Positions 35,639 to 45,191 are shown, counted from the first letter of the stretch. The stretch: DNA of 64,000 nt from Spirosoma pollinicola (GCF_002831565.1 NZ_CP025096.1:3954501-4018500), one strand, 5' to 3'. Program-made: numbers and translations. Notes: generated by a model from the sequence alone, not told the origin.

Positions 35639-36973
35639 GGTAGCCATTATCCAGCCAGTTTCGCCATCGGCATTACGCACCAGTTGAAACGAGTTGTTCG
35701 TCGCCAGCACATCGACTGTTGTTCCTGTCGGCAGCGTTTTTATAGAAGCCGCCCGGCTATCGGCAGCGTCTAATAGCGGCCGGGGCGCGGGAAGGGTCAA
35801 CCGACGAAGCGGGCGATTTTCTACTTCGGTGGTGTTGCTCGCTATGTAGCCAATAAGACCGTCGGGGAGTTCGACGCGAAGCCAGGCTTCGGTGCCGCCA
35901 ATTATTGTTACCGCCGATGCCTTTGGCAACTGGCGAACAACACCGCCATCACTTCCCGGCGATACCCGCACCGCCGAGCGAGCCGTAGCGACCCGAACCG
36001 AATCGCCCAGTCGTGAAGCCGACAGCAGCGATTGCCTTGCCGGGCCGCGCCCGAGACGAATAAAGGGGAGGGGGTCTGTTGCGCCATCCGAGAAGCCATA
36101 AATACCGAAATGCAGGTGCGGCCCCGTGGTGCGGGCGTTTCCGGTATTACCCACAAAACCAATGGTATCGCCAATAGAAACCCGCTGCCCGTTGCTGACA
36201 TTCCAGCGATCTAGGTGGGCATAATAAAGCCGGACATTTCGGTCGTTATCGGTCAGAAAAGCAACATTGCCGCCCAACTTGCTCACACCAACCCCCGAAA
36301 TTACCCCATCGACCGAGGCTACAGCCGGTGTACCTCTAGGCGCGAAAATATCGACGCCTTCGTGCCGCCGTCGCCCACCATCGCGAGCCACCCCAAAAAA
36401 ACTGCTTATCTGGCGACTGTCACGGCCTTTTACCGGAAAGCTCAAAGCTGGTTCACGGGTAATCGAGATTGTGTAGCTACCTGTCCGCAGGAGTTCGGGC
36501 TGAACCCGAATCAGGTAGGTTTGCGTTTTTCGAGGTTCCCAGGCCAGCACATTGGTATCGGCTTTGGAGGCCGCAATCAGGCTGGTTCGGTTCCGGGACT
36601 CCAGCGCAAACACATCAATAAACACCTGCGTATCTTTTTGCCCCTGCGTTTCAACACGTACCAGAAATCGGTCGCCCCGTTGCGCATCGAGCCGATAACC
36701 TACAGCAAAAGCTTTAGAGGCCGAAAAATAGCCACTTTCGCGGTATGGAATCGTGATTTTGAGCGAGTCGCGAAGGGCCCGTTCGCCCATCGAAAGCCAA
36801 TCTACACCGAGGGCTGTCCGGTCGAGTTTCGCTTCTTTGAGTGATTGCCCATACTGCTCGTGGGGCGATGATGAGCGGAACAGATTAGCCGTTGGTCCCA
36901 CACCCGTGCAAGCAATAACTCCGCCTGCCAGCAAGCCGGCCCAAAGTGAATGAATTAAGTTCTTAACTACCAT
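35630..36973 (-). CDS. M23 metallopeptidase lipoprotein with C-terminal SH3 domains
   Basis: A 447-residue cell-wall endopeptidase-like protein. It has a lipoprotein signal (lipobox GVIAC, Cys22). The LytM/M23 domain (about 188-300) has HEGVD (His204, Asp208) and the HxH segment GPHLHFG, together with YYAHLDR, so the zinc site is complete. The C-terminal 150 residues hold two bacterial SH3-like repeats (SVRVATARSAVRVSPGSDG and the later DAADSRAASIKTLPTGTTV). It probably cuts peptidoglycan peptide bridges in the periplasm. A TMEM175-type gene lies 15 bases upstream on the same strand, likely co-transcribed. Confidence 0.92.
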   Translation of the reverse strand: MVVKNLIHSLWAGLLAGGVIACTGVGPTANLFRSSSPHEQYGQSLKEAKLDRTALGVDWLSMGERALRDSLKITIPYRESGYFSASKAFAVGYRLDAQRGDRFLVRVETQGQKDTQVFIDVFALESRNRTSLIAASKADTNVLAWEPRKTQTYLIRVQPELLRTGSYTISITREPALSFPVKGRDSRQISSFFGVARDGGRRRHEGVDIFAPRGTPAVASVDGVISGVGVSKLGGNVAFLTDNDRNVRLYYAHLDRWNVSNGQRVSIGDTIGFVGNTGNARTTGPHLHFGIYGFSDGATDPLPFIRLGRGPARQSLLSASRLGDSVRVATARSAVRVSPGSDGGVVRQLPKASAVTIIGGTEAWLRVELPDGLIGYIASNTTEVENRPLRRLTLPAPRPLLDAADSRAASIKTLPTGTTVDVLATNNSFQLVRNADGETGWIMATGY

Positions 36974-36988
36974 AGTTAGTCTGGTGTG

Positions 36989-37615
36989 TTAAACGACCTT
37001 TTCGCGGTGATATTTCAGTCGTGACAAGTAAACCACCATCATCAGACTGACCAGAATGCTCAAAAGAGGCACTAAAAAAGACAACCCGGCCACAACGGTG
37101 TAGATAACTGTACTAATGATTAAACTGGTGCGCACGGTCTGGCTACGTACATTAGCCGCCGGGCGTTTCAGGAGCCTGAAGTTATCGGTGGCGTGGTTCC
37201 ACATGAGCAGTAGCGTACCCGATATACCTGCAAAAAGCAGCATATATAGTGCAGCCGACAGCTGGTGGGCGGGGGTGTTAATGTAATCAGCCAGTAGAGA
37301 GGTGGTAAACGGAACAATGGTGACCAGCATTAACAGCAGACCGTTGTAGAACATGAAACGGCTATCGCTGCGCAGAATGACGTTATACATCCGGTGATGA
37401 TTCAGCCAGATGATAAAAATGGTCGTGAAACTGATTAAGTAGGCCACGTAATTGGGCCATTGCTGGAGCAAAGCCAGTGCCAGATTGTGGCTTGAGGTAG
37501 CGGCTTTCAGGCTGGGTGCTTTGAGCTGGAAAGTGAGTAGCGTAATATCAATCGCGAAAACGCCGTCGCTGAATGTTTCCATACGAAGCGTTTCGTTTTC
37601 CTGAAAAGCGGCCAT
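36989..37615 (-). CDS. TMEM175/DUF1211-family potassium channel-like protein
   Basis: A 208-residue membrane protein with six predicted helices. The family signature RMETFSDGVFAIDITLL, the pore-lining motif of TMEM175-like K+ channels, is at the N terminus (about 11-27). Bacterial members are tetrameric channels permeable to K+. The gene is 15 bases upstream of the M23 peptidase gene in the same direction. Confidence 0.88.
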   Translation of the reverse strand: MAAFQENETLRMETFSDGVFAIDITLLTFQLKAPSLKAATSSHNLALALLQQWPNYVAYLISFTTIFIIWLNHHRMYNVILRSDSRFMFYNGLLLMLVTIVPFTTSLLADYINTPAHQLSAALYMLLFAGISGTLLLMWNHATDNFRLLKRPAANVRSQTVRTSLIISTVIYTVVAGLSFLVPLLSILVSLMMVVYLSRLKYHREKVV

Positions 37616-37736
37616 TCTTTAGTTTGTTGAGTATCTGTTTGACAAACGGTTCGTGCGCCGAATAGTTGTAAACAGCTGCCAATTACAAAAGCTCAGATTC
37701 TCCCAAGGAAGCACTTTAGGATTATGTTTTTAACAG

Positions 37737-37772
37737 GATGTACGGGCCAAGCCAGAGCTTGGCCCGTACATC
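37737..37772. terminator. 16-bp hairpin downstream of the permease gene
   Basis: The arms 37737-37752 and 37757-37772 (gatgtacgggccaagc type) pair perfectly with a 4-base loop. It lies 17 bases beyond the stop of the minus-strand permease gene; followed on that strand by a T-rich stretch it may terminate transcription, or it may be a single REP unit. Confidence 0.6.
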
Positions 37773-37788
37773 ATTTACTAACGTCTAT

Positions 37789-39285
37789 TCAGGCTTCGGT
37801 ACTGCGCTGTCTGCGTTTGGTTATGAAATAGACCGGAATACCCAAACCGGCTATAAGCAGGCCCATGCCGGTATTGAAGGTTTTGGTATATAGTAAAATC
37901 ACACAGATTGTGGTGCCTGCAATGATGTAGAGCGCCGGAATAACAGGATAACCGAATGCCCGATACGGACGCTCGGCGTTGGGTTCGGTGCGCCGAAGCC
38001 GGAACAAACCAGCAATAGTGACGATGTAAAACAGCAGGGAGGCAAATGTACAGTAGTCGAGCAGGTCGCCATATTTGCCCGACAGGCAAAGCAACGACGC
38101 CCATATACACTGTAGCCACAACGCCCGGCCCGGCACCGCGTTTTTGTTCAGGTGCGATGCCTGCTCAATGAAGAGGCCATCTTTAGCCATAGCATAATAC
38201 AAACGGGCACCAGCCAGAATCAGACCGTTGTTACAGCCAAAGGTCGAAATCATAATGAGAACGGCCATGATGGCAACGGCTACATTCCCGAATACGGTTT
38301 CAACGGCCGCCGTAGCCACCCGGTCGGCTTCGGCAAATTGAATGCCCCGACCCACAATATCGGTAGCGGTCGGCAATCCTTTCAGCGGCAGCAACGACAG
38401 GTACGAAACGTTTGCCAGAAAGTAGATCGTTGTCACAATCAGGGTTCCAAAGAACAAGGCCAGTGGTATATTTCGGCGTGGATTCTTGATTTCGCCCGCA
38501 ATGAAGGTAACGTTATTCCAGGCATCGGCCGAGAACAGTGAGCCAATCATGGAGGTACCGAAAGCCAGAATCAGGGCCATACCGGCAAGCGGGAGCACCT
38601 CGCCCGTAGCCGAGGTTGTGCTGGCATCCCAGGCATTGGTAAGGTTAGTCGACAGTAAGCCGGTACTCAACCCAATGGTGATTCCAACAACAATTAGCCC
38701 CAGTAAGGCAATGAGTTTGGCCGATGTAAACACATTCTGAATCATCTTGCCACTCTGCACTCCCCGACTATTGAGCCAGGTGAGCAGCACCAGGCTCGAA
38801 ATAGCGAAAATTGACCCACCCGATATGTCGACAGGCCCGATTGAAAACAGCACATTCGCTGGACTCAGGGAGGGGATAAACACGGCGGAGTACTTGGTAA
38901 ACGCTACCGCGACAGCTGCAATGGTGCCGGTTTGAATAACCAGAAAAACTGTCCAGCCGTAGACAAAGCCTGTTAATGGACCGAAGGCCCGCTGAATGTA
39001 AATGTATTGCCCACCGGCTTTAGGCATCATGCCCGCCAGTTCGCCGTAGCTAAGGGCGGCCGCTACCGTCAATATACCCGTGAGTACCCACAGCATCAGC
39101 AACCAGCCCGACGAACCCAGGTTGCGGGCCATATCGGCCGTAACGATGAAAACGCCGGAGCCGATCATCGAACCGGAAACGATGAGCGTGGAGTCGAGTA
39201 GACTTAGAGACCGTTTGAATTCTGTCGGTTCCGTTGTGGCGTCGGCCGAGGAAAGAGAGTTCGGGGTGTTTGCTGACATGAACAT
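37789..39285 (-). CDS. APC-family amino acid permease
   Basis: A 498-residue transporter with twelve predicted helices. Helix 1 has the substrate-binding GSGVF loop in GSMIGSGVFIVTADMA, and helix 2 onward follows APC form (SYGELAGMMPKAGGQYIYI). It imports or exchanges an amino acid; which one is not readable. Two Met codons lie at the start (39285 and 39279). It is a single-gene unit flanked by repeats on both sides. Confidence 0.93.
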   Translation of the reverse strand: MFMSANTPNSLSSADATTEPTEFKRSLSLLDSTLIVSGSMIGSGVFIVTADMARNLGSSGWLLMLWVLTGILTVAAALSYGELAGMMPKAGGQYIYIQRAFGPLTGFVYGWTVFLVIQTGTIAAVAVAFTKYSAVFIPSLSPANVLFSIGPVDISGGSIFAISSLVLLTWLNSRGVQSGKMIQNVFTSAKLIALLGLIVVGITIGLSTGLLSTNLTNAWDASTTSATGEVLPLAGMALILAFGTSMIGSLFSADAWNNVTFIAGEIKNPRRNIPLALFFGTLIVTTIYFLANVSYLSLLPLKGLPTATDIVGRGIQFAEADRVATAAVETVFGNVAVAIMAVLIMISTFGCNNGLILAGARLYYAMAKDGLFIEQASHLNKNAVPGRALWLQCIWASLLCLSGKYGDLLDYCTFASLLFYIVTIAGLFRLRRTEPNAERPYRAFGYPVIPALYIIAGTTICVILLYTKTFNTGMGLLIAGLGIPVYFITKRRQRSTEA

Positions 39286-39627
39286 GAAGATATACCCACA
39301 AGAAGCAAGCGTTTTGCCGAAAAAGCAACCCTTTCGCCTACGAACAGACGTTTAAGCATCATTTTATGCCTGAATCTGTAATTCTATTTGCAATAATCCC
39401 TGAAAAACAGAATCGCTAAGCGATGTTAAGAATAGATCAAAAAAGGATTAACCACAGAGACTTTCCGCTGCTGCGGTATACAGGCCACAGCAGATTGAGT
39501 TCTCTAAAGATGAGCTTAACAAAAAAAGGGATTAACCCCAGAAGCACAGAGGTCACAGAGAACTCAATCCTCTGTGACCTCTGTGCTTCTGGGGTTAATC
39601 CCTTTTCTTGTTGATAATGACCCCAAC
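39286..39627. other. Intergenic region with repeat family copies
   Basis: About 340 bases between thrB and the permease gene, both on the minus strand. It holds the complete inverted repeat at 39524-39606 and a broken half-unit near 39449-39465 (attaaccacagag). The permease promoter must lie near 39290-39400. Confidence 0.55.
39524..39606. repeat. 37-bp inverted repeat, second copy of the ACAGAGG family
   Basis: The arms 39524-39560 and 39570-39606 pair perfectly around a 9-base loop. The core aaccccagaagcacagagg resembles aaccacagaggcacagag of the element at 20169-20283. It sits 21 bases after the thrB stop. Confidence 0.88.
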
Positions 39628-40590
39628 TTAATTGGGCATCACTTTCGGGCCCTGCCGATTGATTTCGGAAACGTAGGCTTCGCTTGTAATGCCAACCGCC
39701 AGGAACGCCTGTTGCATGGCGGCTCCCACTTTCTCGGCTGTTTGGGCATCGCGGCTTAGCGCAAACATGGATGGCCCCGATCCGGAAATACTGCATCCTA
39801 ACGCGCCGTTGTCCAGTGCTGCCTGTTTGGCCTCGTTGAATTCGGGAATCAGGATAGCGCGTACCGGCTCGATAATGACATCGACCAGCGAGCGGCTGAT
39901 AAGATCGTAATCGGGAGTCATCAGACCCGCAATCAGCCCGGCTACATTACCCATCTGAATGATGGTGTTTTTTAGCGAGACTTCATTTTTCAGAATGAAG
40001 CGGGCATCTTTCGTATTAACCTCAATATCAGGGTGAACCAGCGTGCAGAATAACGTAGCTGGCGTTTCAATCTTTATTACGTCCAGCGGATTGTAGCTTC
40101 GAACAACAACGAATCCACCCAGCAGCGAAGGCCCAACATTATCGGCGTGGGCCGATCCGCAGGCAATGCGTTCGCCTTCCATAGCAAAAGGCAGCAATTT
40201 TAGAATGGGTAAGGGCCGCCCCAGTAACTCATTAACGGCAAAAACACCGGCAACGGCACTGGCTGCGCTGGAACCTAAACCACTGCCGAGAGGCATCTGC
40301 TTATGCAGCACAATATCAAGGCCAAGGTCTGCCCGGTCAATATGCTTCAAATACGTTTGAATGGCGATACCGGCCGTATTCCGGGCAGCTTCGCGGGGTA
40401 AACGACCGTCGTCGCCGATGATGTCAGTAATACGAACGCCCGGCTCATCGCTGGTTGTCAGAACAATCTGGTCGCCGGGGTTATCAACAGCAAACCCAAA
40501 AATGTCAAATCCGCAGGCTACATTAGCTACGGTGGCGGGTGCAAATACTCGAATAGAATTCACGATAGAAGGAGAGGCAACGATGCGCAA
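39628..40590 (-). CDS. thrB: Homoserine kinase
   Basis: A 320-residue GHMP-family kinase that phosphorylates homoserine in threonine synthesis. The N-terminal strand RVFAPATVANVACGFDIFGFA and the ATP loop PLGSGLGSSAASAVAG are diagnostic, and the C-terminal GCSISGSGPSMFAL is the third GHMP motif. A GTG nine codons in (40563) would start at VNSIRVFAPA and fits the usual length better; both starts are possible. The other threonine genes are not adjacent. Confidence 0.94.
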   Translation of the reverse strand: MRIVASPSIVNSIRVFAPATVANVACGFDIFGFAVDNPGDQIVLTTSDEPGVRITDIIGDDGRLPREAARNTAGIAIQTYLKHIDRADLGLDIVLHKQMPLGSGLGSSAASAVAGVFAVNELLGRPLPILKLLPFAMEGERIACGSAHADNVGPSLLGGFVVVRSYNPLDVIKIETPATLFCTLVHPDIEVNTKDARFILKNEVSLKNTIIQMGNVAGLIAGLMTPDYDLISRSLVDVIIEPVRAILIPEFNEAKQAALDNGALGCSISGSGPSMFALSRDAQTAEKVGAAMQQAFLAVGITSEAYVSEINRQGPKVMPN

Positions 40591-40683
40591 AGGTAATGAT
40601 TTGGGTTGGAAATCAATTTTGCCGAACGCACAGGACCAGCCTTCATTCTCATGGTTTTACGTCCGGTTAATAGCTGGGTCATA

Positions 40684-40717
40684 AAAAAACTGCCCGTTTA
40701 CAAACGGGCAGTTTTTT
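40684..40717 (-). terminator. Intrinsic terminator
   Basis: A 16-bp stem (40684-40699 with 40702-40717, actgcccgttt core) ends in an A/T6 run on both sides. It lies 17 bases beyond the stop of the coiled-coil gene and ends transcription on the minus strand. Confidence 0.85.
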
Positions 40718-40733
40718 CAGGCGCTGGTGAGTA

Positions 40734-41213
40734 TTATTCACCAAATAAACTATGCCATATACCTTTCGCCTTTTCTTTGGCAAGTTCGATCTGGAGAGCG
40801 GCTTCGGCCTTCAGTTCGTCTAGCTTAACCTGCGCAGCTTCCAGTTGAACAGCGGCTTCGGCTTTCATTTCATCAAACTTGTCTTCGGCCACATCCGACA
40901 GTTCATCGGCTTTGGCTGACGCTGAGGCAAAAGCTGTTTCGGCCTGGGCTTGCAGGTTGGCAATGTTCTCGGCCGTAGAGACTTTAGCGGCTTCAAAATG
41001 CTCCGTCGCTTTCGCCTTTAAGCCTTCGATATCAATATCTTTTCCCAACTCCTGCGCCTGTGCAACCAATTTATCCTTCAACTCATCGAGTTGAACGGCA
41101 GCGGCATCCAGGTGTTGACCCGCTTCTGTTTTGAAGGCTTCCAGTTTGTCGGCAGTTGTGGCCTTCGTAGCCTGAACGGCTTCGGTAGCTTTAAGTTTTT
41201 CGTTGTTTTCCAT
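40734..41213 (-). CDS. Alanine-rich coiled-coil, LEA/apolipoprotein-like protein
   Basis: A 159-residue protein almost wholly of Ala, Glu, Lys, Leu and Asp in 11-residue-like amphipathic repeats (KLDELKAEAALQIELAKEKAK, QLDELKDKLVAQAQELGKD). There is no signal peptide. Such sequences form long amphipathic helices like those of LEA or apolipoprotein-like stress proteins. Function is not known. The gene has its own terminator and stands next to a purine-rich repeat region. Confidence 0.8.
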   Translation of the reverse strand: MENNEKLKATEAVQATKATTADKLEAFKTEAGQHLDAAAVQLDELKDKLVAQAQELGKDIDIEGLKAKATEHFEAAKVSTAENIANLQAQAETAFASASAKADELSDVAEDKFDEMKAEAAVQLEAAQVKLDELKAEAALQIELAKEKAKGIWHSLFGE

Positions 41214-41272
41214 GTTATTACTCGTGGGATTTTACTAACGGGCGAAAATTGAACAGAAACCGGGGGAAAAGC

Positions 41273-41450
41273 AAAAAGAAAGGGATAAAAGGGGAGTAAA
41301 GGGACGAAGGGGAGTAAAGGGACGAAGGGGAGAAGGTGGACGAGAGGGGATAAAGGGACAGGAGGGAAAAATAAGAGTAAATGACTAGTTATACCTTTTT
41401 TTCCCTCTCGTCCCTTTATTCCCCTTTCGTCCCCCTCCTCCCTTTTATCC
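41273..41450. repeat. Purine/pyrimidine-rich imperfect inverted repeat with an 18-bp tandem unit
   Basis: The left part (41273-41375) is almost pure A/G and contains the unit ggggagtaaagggacgaa twice in tandem (41291-41308, 41309-41326). The right part (41395-41450) is almost pure C/T and is an imperfect reverse complement of the left. It runs into the stop codon and last codons of the next gene. A related element is inside the FAD oxidoreductase gene at 61944-62035. Confidence 0.8.
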
Positions 41451-42011
41451 AAGCCTTCTAATAATCAATCCATTTACCAGTTCGAATAAACTGGCGGGTT
41501 TGAGGGTTCGCCAGTTGGCAATGTCGAGCGTGCCGCCGAAGTTGATGTAATAGTCGAGGTGGTATTTTTTCCATTCCCGCTCAATGAATTCCGGCGAGTG
41601 AATAGCCGCAATCCAGCCGTCTTCTACGTCCTCAAACCATTCCTCATAATAGCTATCGTCGGAGCCATGAAAATTGAGGACATTCTCGCTGATGAGAATA
41701 AAGTACTTGATATCCTCGTGTACCAGTGGGTCAATGACCTGCCGCTTCAGATACATGATGTCGTTGTGCAGTGTGTCGTTCCACTCACCGAAGAGTTCGA
41801 TCACTACGAATTGTTTGTCATAATTGGCAAACAAAATCTTGCAATAGAGTGTCTCGGAGCCAATTTCGTCCCACAAGGGATGAATGTAATAGCCGTAAAT
41901 ATTATTTTCATACTGCTGCATGTTGTACTCCCGCTCATAAAACGGCGACCGCTCGTCTTCTGACGCGGTGTAGTACTTTTCCCAGCCGTAAAAAGGTTCG
42001 ATATCCTGCAT
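41445..42011 (-). CDS. Conserved hypothetical acidic protein
   Basis: A 188-residue protein, started here at the ATG giving MQDIEPFYGWEKYY; the frame is open 19 codons further up, but that part looks non-coding. It is rich in aromatic and acidic residues (GSDDSYYEEWFEDVEDGW) and has no signal peptide, membrane helix or motif I recognise. The last codons run into the C/T-rich arm of the repeat downstream. Confidence 0.75.
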   Translation of the reverse strand: MQDIEPFYGWEKYYTASEDERSPFYEREYNMQQYENNIYGYYIHPLWDEIGSETLYCKILFANYDKQFVVIELFGEWNDTLHNDIMYLKRQVIDPLVHEDIKYFILISENVLNFHGSDDSYYEEWFEDVEDGWIAAIHSPEFIEREWKKYHLDYYINFGGTLDIANWRTLKPASLFELVNGLIIRRLG

Positions 42012-42163
42012 AACCAATTCGTGAATGTGTGAATGAGTGACTGGTAGAATAGATAAGGCGAAAATCATTCGCTCATTTATTCATTGAGGCATTCGCTCAT
42101 TTTTACTTGCATAACGACAATTTTCCCGCGTTTGTTGAATCGTATTATGGGTAAGTTTACAAC

Positions 42164-43003
42164 ATGAAACCCATTAGTAAAAACATTCTCATAACCGGTG
42201 TTTCGACGGGCATCGGCTACGGTGCTGCGAAGCATTTTATTCAGCGTGGATACACCGTTTTTGGGAGTGTTCGAACGCAAACCGATGCTGATCGCTTACA
42301 GGCCGAATTTGGCGATTCGTTCGTACCGCTTCTATTCGATGTCACGGATGCCGACGCCGTGACCGAGGCCGCCCGTTCCCTTACCGAGCGACTGGCAGGC
42401 AGTGGACTGGGCGGACTTATTAATAATGCGGGAATTGCCATTGGCGGACCCTTGCAAAATCAGCCAATGGCACTTATTCGGCAGCATTTCGACGTAAACG
42501 TATTGGGGTTGATTCAGGTTACGCAGGCGTTTTTGCCGTTGCTTGGCGCACGGGAAAATCACCCGGTTCAGCCGGGGCGCATTCAGAATATCAGCTCAGC
42601 CAATGGACAGATCGCCATTCCGTTTATGGGTGCTTATGTGGGCACCAAACACGCGGTAGAAGGTCTGTCGCACAGCCTTCGGCGGGAGTTGAGTTTATTT
42701 GGTATCACCGTAATCATTGTGGGGCCGGGAGCGGTTAAAACACCCATCTGGGGAAAAGGAACGGACATGAGCCCCTACGCAGACACACCCTATTATCCAG
42801 CCATGAAACGGTTTCTAAAACAGGTGAAAGTCGCTGAAAATCGCGGCTTTACGGTTGATTATCTTGGTGAACGTATTGCCGATATTCATGAAACGGCTCG
42901 TCCAAAAATCCGATATGCCCTGGTACCCGGCAAACTGATGGGCTGGATTCTGCCCCGTTTATTGCCGGCCCGAACGCTGGACTTGATTCTGGCGCGAATT
43001 TAA
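42164..43003 (+). CDS. Short-chain dehydrogenase/reductase
   Basis: A 279-residue classical SDR. The Rossmann loop TGVSTGIG, the NNAG motif and the catalytic Ser...Tyr-x-x-x-Lys (ISSANGQ, then YVGTK) are all present. It oxidises or reduces an alcohol or carbonyl with NAD(P); the substrate is unknown. It heads a run of three plus-strand genes spaced by about 45 bases, probably an operon. Confidence 0.93.
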   Translation: MKPISKNILITGVSTGIGYGAAKHFIQRGYTVFGSVRTQTDADRLQAEFGDSFVPLLFDVTDADAVTEAARSLTERLAGSGLGGLINNAGIAIGGPLQNQPMALIRQHFDVNVLGLIQVTQAFLPLLGARENHPVQPGRIQNISSANGQIAIPFMGAYVGTKHAVEGLSHSLRRELSLFGITVIIVGPGAVKTPIWGKGTDMSPYADTPYYPAMKRFLKQVKVAENRGFTVDYLGERIADIHETARPKIRYALVPGKLMGWILPRLLPARTLDLILARI

Positions 43004-43051
43004 CGGATTAAAAATCAGCTTCCCTGCCGACCGGGACGGTTGGCATTACCT

Positions 43052-43897
43052 ATGCTCAAACCAGCTTTTCAAAAAGACGAAGTCTTACTTGCCGATATCG
43101 AAACAGCTCGACAAGAACCGAATAAACTGCACATCTGGTGGCTTGGCCAAAGTGGATTTTTGGTTCACTACAACGATACCTGTGTACTGTTCGATCCGTA
43201 TCTGTCCGATTCCCTGTCGCGCAAATATGCCGATACCGATAAGCCGCACGTTCGTATGTCAGAACGCGTTATTGACCCGGCCCGCTTGAACAGAATCGAC
43301 GTTGTAACATCCAGCCATAACCACACCGATCACCTTGATGCCGAAACCTTACAGCCGCTCATTGCTGCGAATCCGGCGCTGCAATTTATTATTCCCGAAG
43401 CCAACCGTGCGTTTATTGCTGATCGCCTTAAAACCCACCCTGACTGGCCAATAGGCTTGACCGATGGGCAAACAACTACGGTTGGTGAGTTGGTAATTCA
43501 TGGCGTTCCGGCGGCACATAACGAAATCGAACGCGATGCCGAAGGACGCTGTAAATTCATGGGCTTTGTGGTGGAAATTGCCGGGTATCGGGTGTATCAT
43601 TCCGGCGATACGCTCTGGTATGATGGTATGGTGGACATGTTGCGCCCGTTCGACGTGGATGTGGCGTTTTTGCCTATCAACGGGAATAAACCCGAGCGAC
43701 GCGTAGCGGGCAATCTGAACCCCGACGAAGCTGCCCTGCTTGGCCGCGACATTGGTGCAAAACTGGTGATCCCGCATCACTACGATCTGTTTGAGTTCAA
43801 TACCGCCAACCCCGCCGACTTTGTACACGCCTGCGAAACCTACGGAACGCCTTACCGGGTGATGCAACTGGGGGAGCGCGTATCCTTGAGCCGGTAG
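43052..43897 (+). CDS. Metallo-beta-lactamase-fold hydrolase, UlaG-like
   Basis: About 281 residues. I choose the ATG at 43052; a TTG at 43040 gives four more residues. The metal motif is SSHNHTDHLD (HxHxDH), with further ligands in GVPAAHNE, YHSGDT and VIPHHYD. The N-terminal WWLGQSGFLVHYNDTCVLFDPYLSD is typical of UlaG-like/L-ascorbate-6-phosphate lactonase relatives. The substrate is uncertain. It follows the SDR gene by 48 bases. Confidence 0.9.
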   Translation: MLKPAFQKDEVLLADIETARQEPNKLHIWWLGQSGFLVHYNDTCVLFDPYLSDSLSRKYADTDKPHVRMSERVIDPARLNRIDVVTSSHNHTDHLDAETLQPLIAANPALQFIIPEANRAFIADRLKTHPDWPIGLTDGQTTTVGELVIHGVPAAHNEIERDAEGRCKFMGFVVEIAGYRVYHSGDTLWYDGMVDMLRPFDVDVAFLPINGNKPERRVAGNLNPDEAALLGRDIGAKLVIPHHYDLFEFNTANPADFVHACETYGTPYRVMQLGERVSLSR

Positions 43898-43939
43898 AAG
43901 CTGTACGCGTGTAGCTTTGTCAGGCATAAACTAACCGCC

Positions 43940-45178
43940 ATGAAAAACGTCCTTATTTTCTGCTTATTCCTGACCTCACCACTACTGGCGCAAACCGATA
44001 CAACCCGGCAACGTGCGCTAAATTTTACCATTCAGGTGGTTGATAATCAGATTAGTATTGGGTATGGATTAGCTATTGGTGATGTTGATGGCGACAAGAA
44101 ATTAGATATTTTACTGGCTGATCAGAAAGAAATTGTCTGGTACCAAAACCCCGGGAACAAAACCAGTCCGTGGAAACGCCACGTCATGGCGGCTAACCTA
44201 ACCCAGCAGGATAATGTGTGCATTGCCGCCCGCGATCTGGACGGCGATGGGCGCGTGGAGGTGGCCGTTGGGGCAGGCTGGAACCCGGCAGAGACCAATG
44301 ACAGTACCAAGTCTGGCGCTGTTTTTTATCTCCTGCGTCCACAGGACCCAACCCAGCGTTGGGAGCCCGTTCGACTGCCGCACGAAGTGACCACCCACCG
44401 GATGCGCTGGGCGCAGGTTGGTAAAGGCTCCTATCAGTTAATCGTTGTCCCGCTACACGGTTTGGGTAATAAAAATGGCGAAGGACGGGGCGTCAGGATT
44501 TGGGGTTATGAGTTTCCGAAAGACCCGCGTGGTGTCTGGAAACGGCATCTGGTTGATTCGACCATGCACCTCACGCACAACGTCGAGATTTGGGAAGACG
44601 GCGACAATGGTTCGGCCACGGGCCTGATTGTTGCCAGCAAGGAAGGGGGCAATATTTTTCAGTGGCTGAAAAAGAAGTGGCAACCCGTCGACAGTGAATC
44701 GGCCAATAATGCGCTGCCTCTGTTAACCAAAGATGTTGCCGGAATTGGCGAAATCAGACGCCTGAATAAGGGGAGAGGCATTGCAACAATACAGCCCATG
44801 CACGGCAATCTGCTTCAGGTAGAAAGCGGAAACTATACCCTCAGGAAGGCTGCCAATAAAGACGCCGATAAAGAAATTACTATCCTTTCCGACATTCTCA
44901 ATCAGGGGCACGCCCTTGTTTGTGGCGATTTTCTGGGAACCGGAAGCGATCAGGTGGTGGCGGGCTGGCGAAATCCTAACGCAGATAAGAACGTTGGTAT
45001 TCGCCTGTTCAAACCTGATGAACGGGGAACGGTGGCGGGATATACATTGGACGATAGCGTTCGGATGGCATGCGAGGATTTACAAGCCGCCGATTTGGAT
45101 GGCGATGGCGATTTAGACCTGATCGCGTCGGGTCGGGCCACGTTGAACGTGCTTATTTATTGGAACGGGTTGAAATAG
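43940..45178 (+). CDS. Secreted FG-GAP/VCBS repeat protein
   Basis: A 412-residue protein with a signal peptide (MKNVLIFCLFLTSPLLAQ). It has calcium-binding repeat motifs of the FG-GAP type: IGDVDGDKKLDILLAD, ARDLDGDGRVEVAVG and AADLDGDGDLDLIAS. This gives a propeller fold, and such proteins are surface or periplasmic with unknown ligands. It is the last gene of the SDR-MBL run. Confidence 0.85.
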   Translation: MKNVLIFCLFLTSPLLAQTDTTRQRALNFTIQVVDNQISIGYGLAIGDVDGDKKLDILLADQKEIVWYQNPGNKTSPWKRHVMAANLTQQDNVCIAARDLDGDGRVEVAVGAGWNPAETNDSTKSGAVFYLLRPQDPTQRWEPVRLPHEVTTHRMRWAQVGKGSYQLIVVPLHGLGNKNGEGRGVRIWGYEFPKDPRGVWKRHLVDSTMHLTHNVEIWEDGDNGSATGLIVASKEGGNIFQWLKKKWQPVDSESANNALPLLTKDVAGIGEIRRLNKGRGIATIQPMHGNLLQVESGNYTLRKAANKDADKEITILSDILNQGHALVCGDFLGTGSDQVVAGWRNPNADKNVGIRLFKPDERGTVAGYTLDDSVRMACEDLQAADLDGDGDLDLIASGRATLNVLIYWNGLK

Positions 45179-45191
45179 GCCGCCGATTTTC

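Noticed and set aside
36215-36844. 209-codon open frame on the plus strand
   Set aside because: It is antisense to the M23 peptidase gene, which has its zinc motifs intact.
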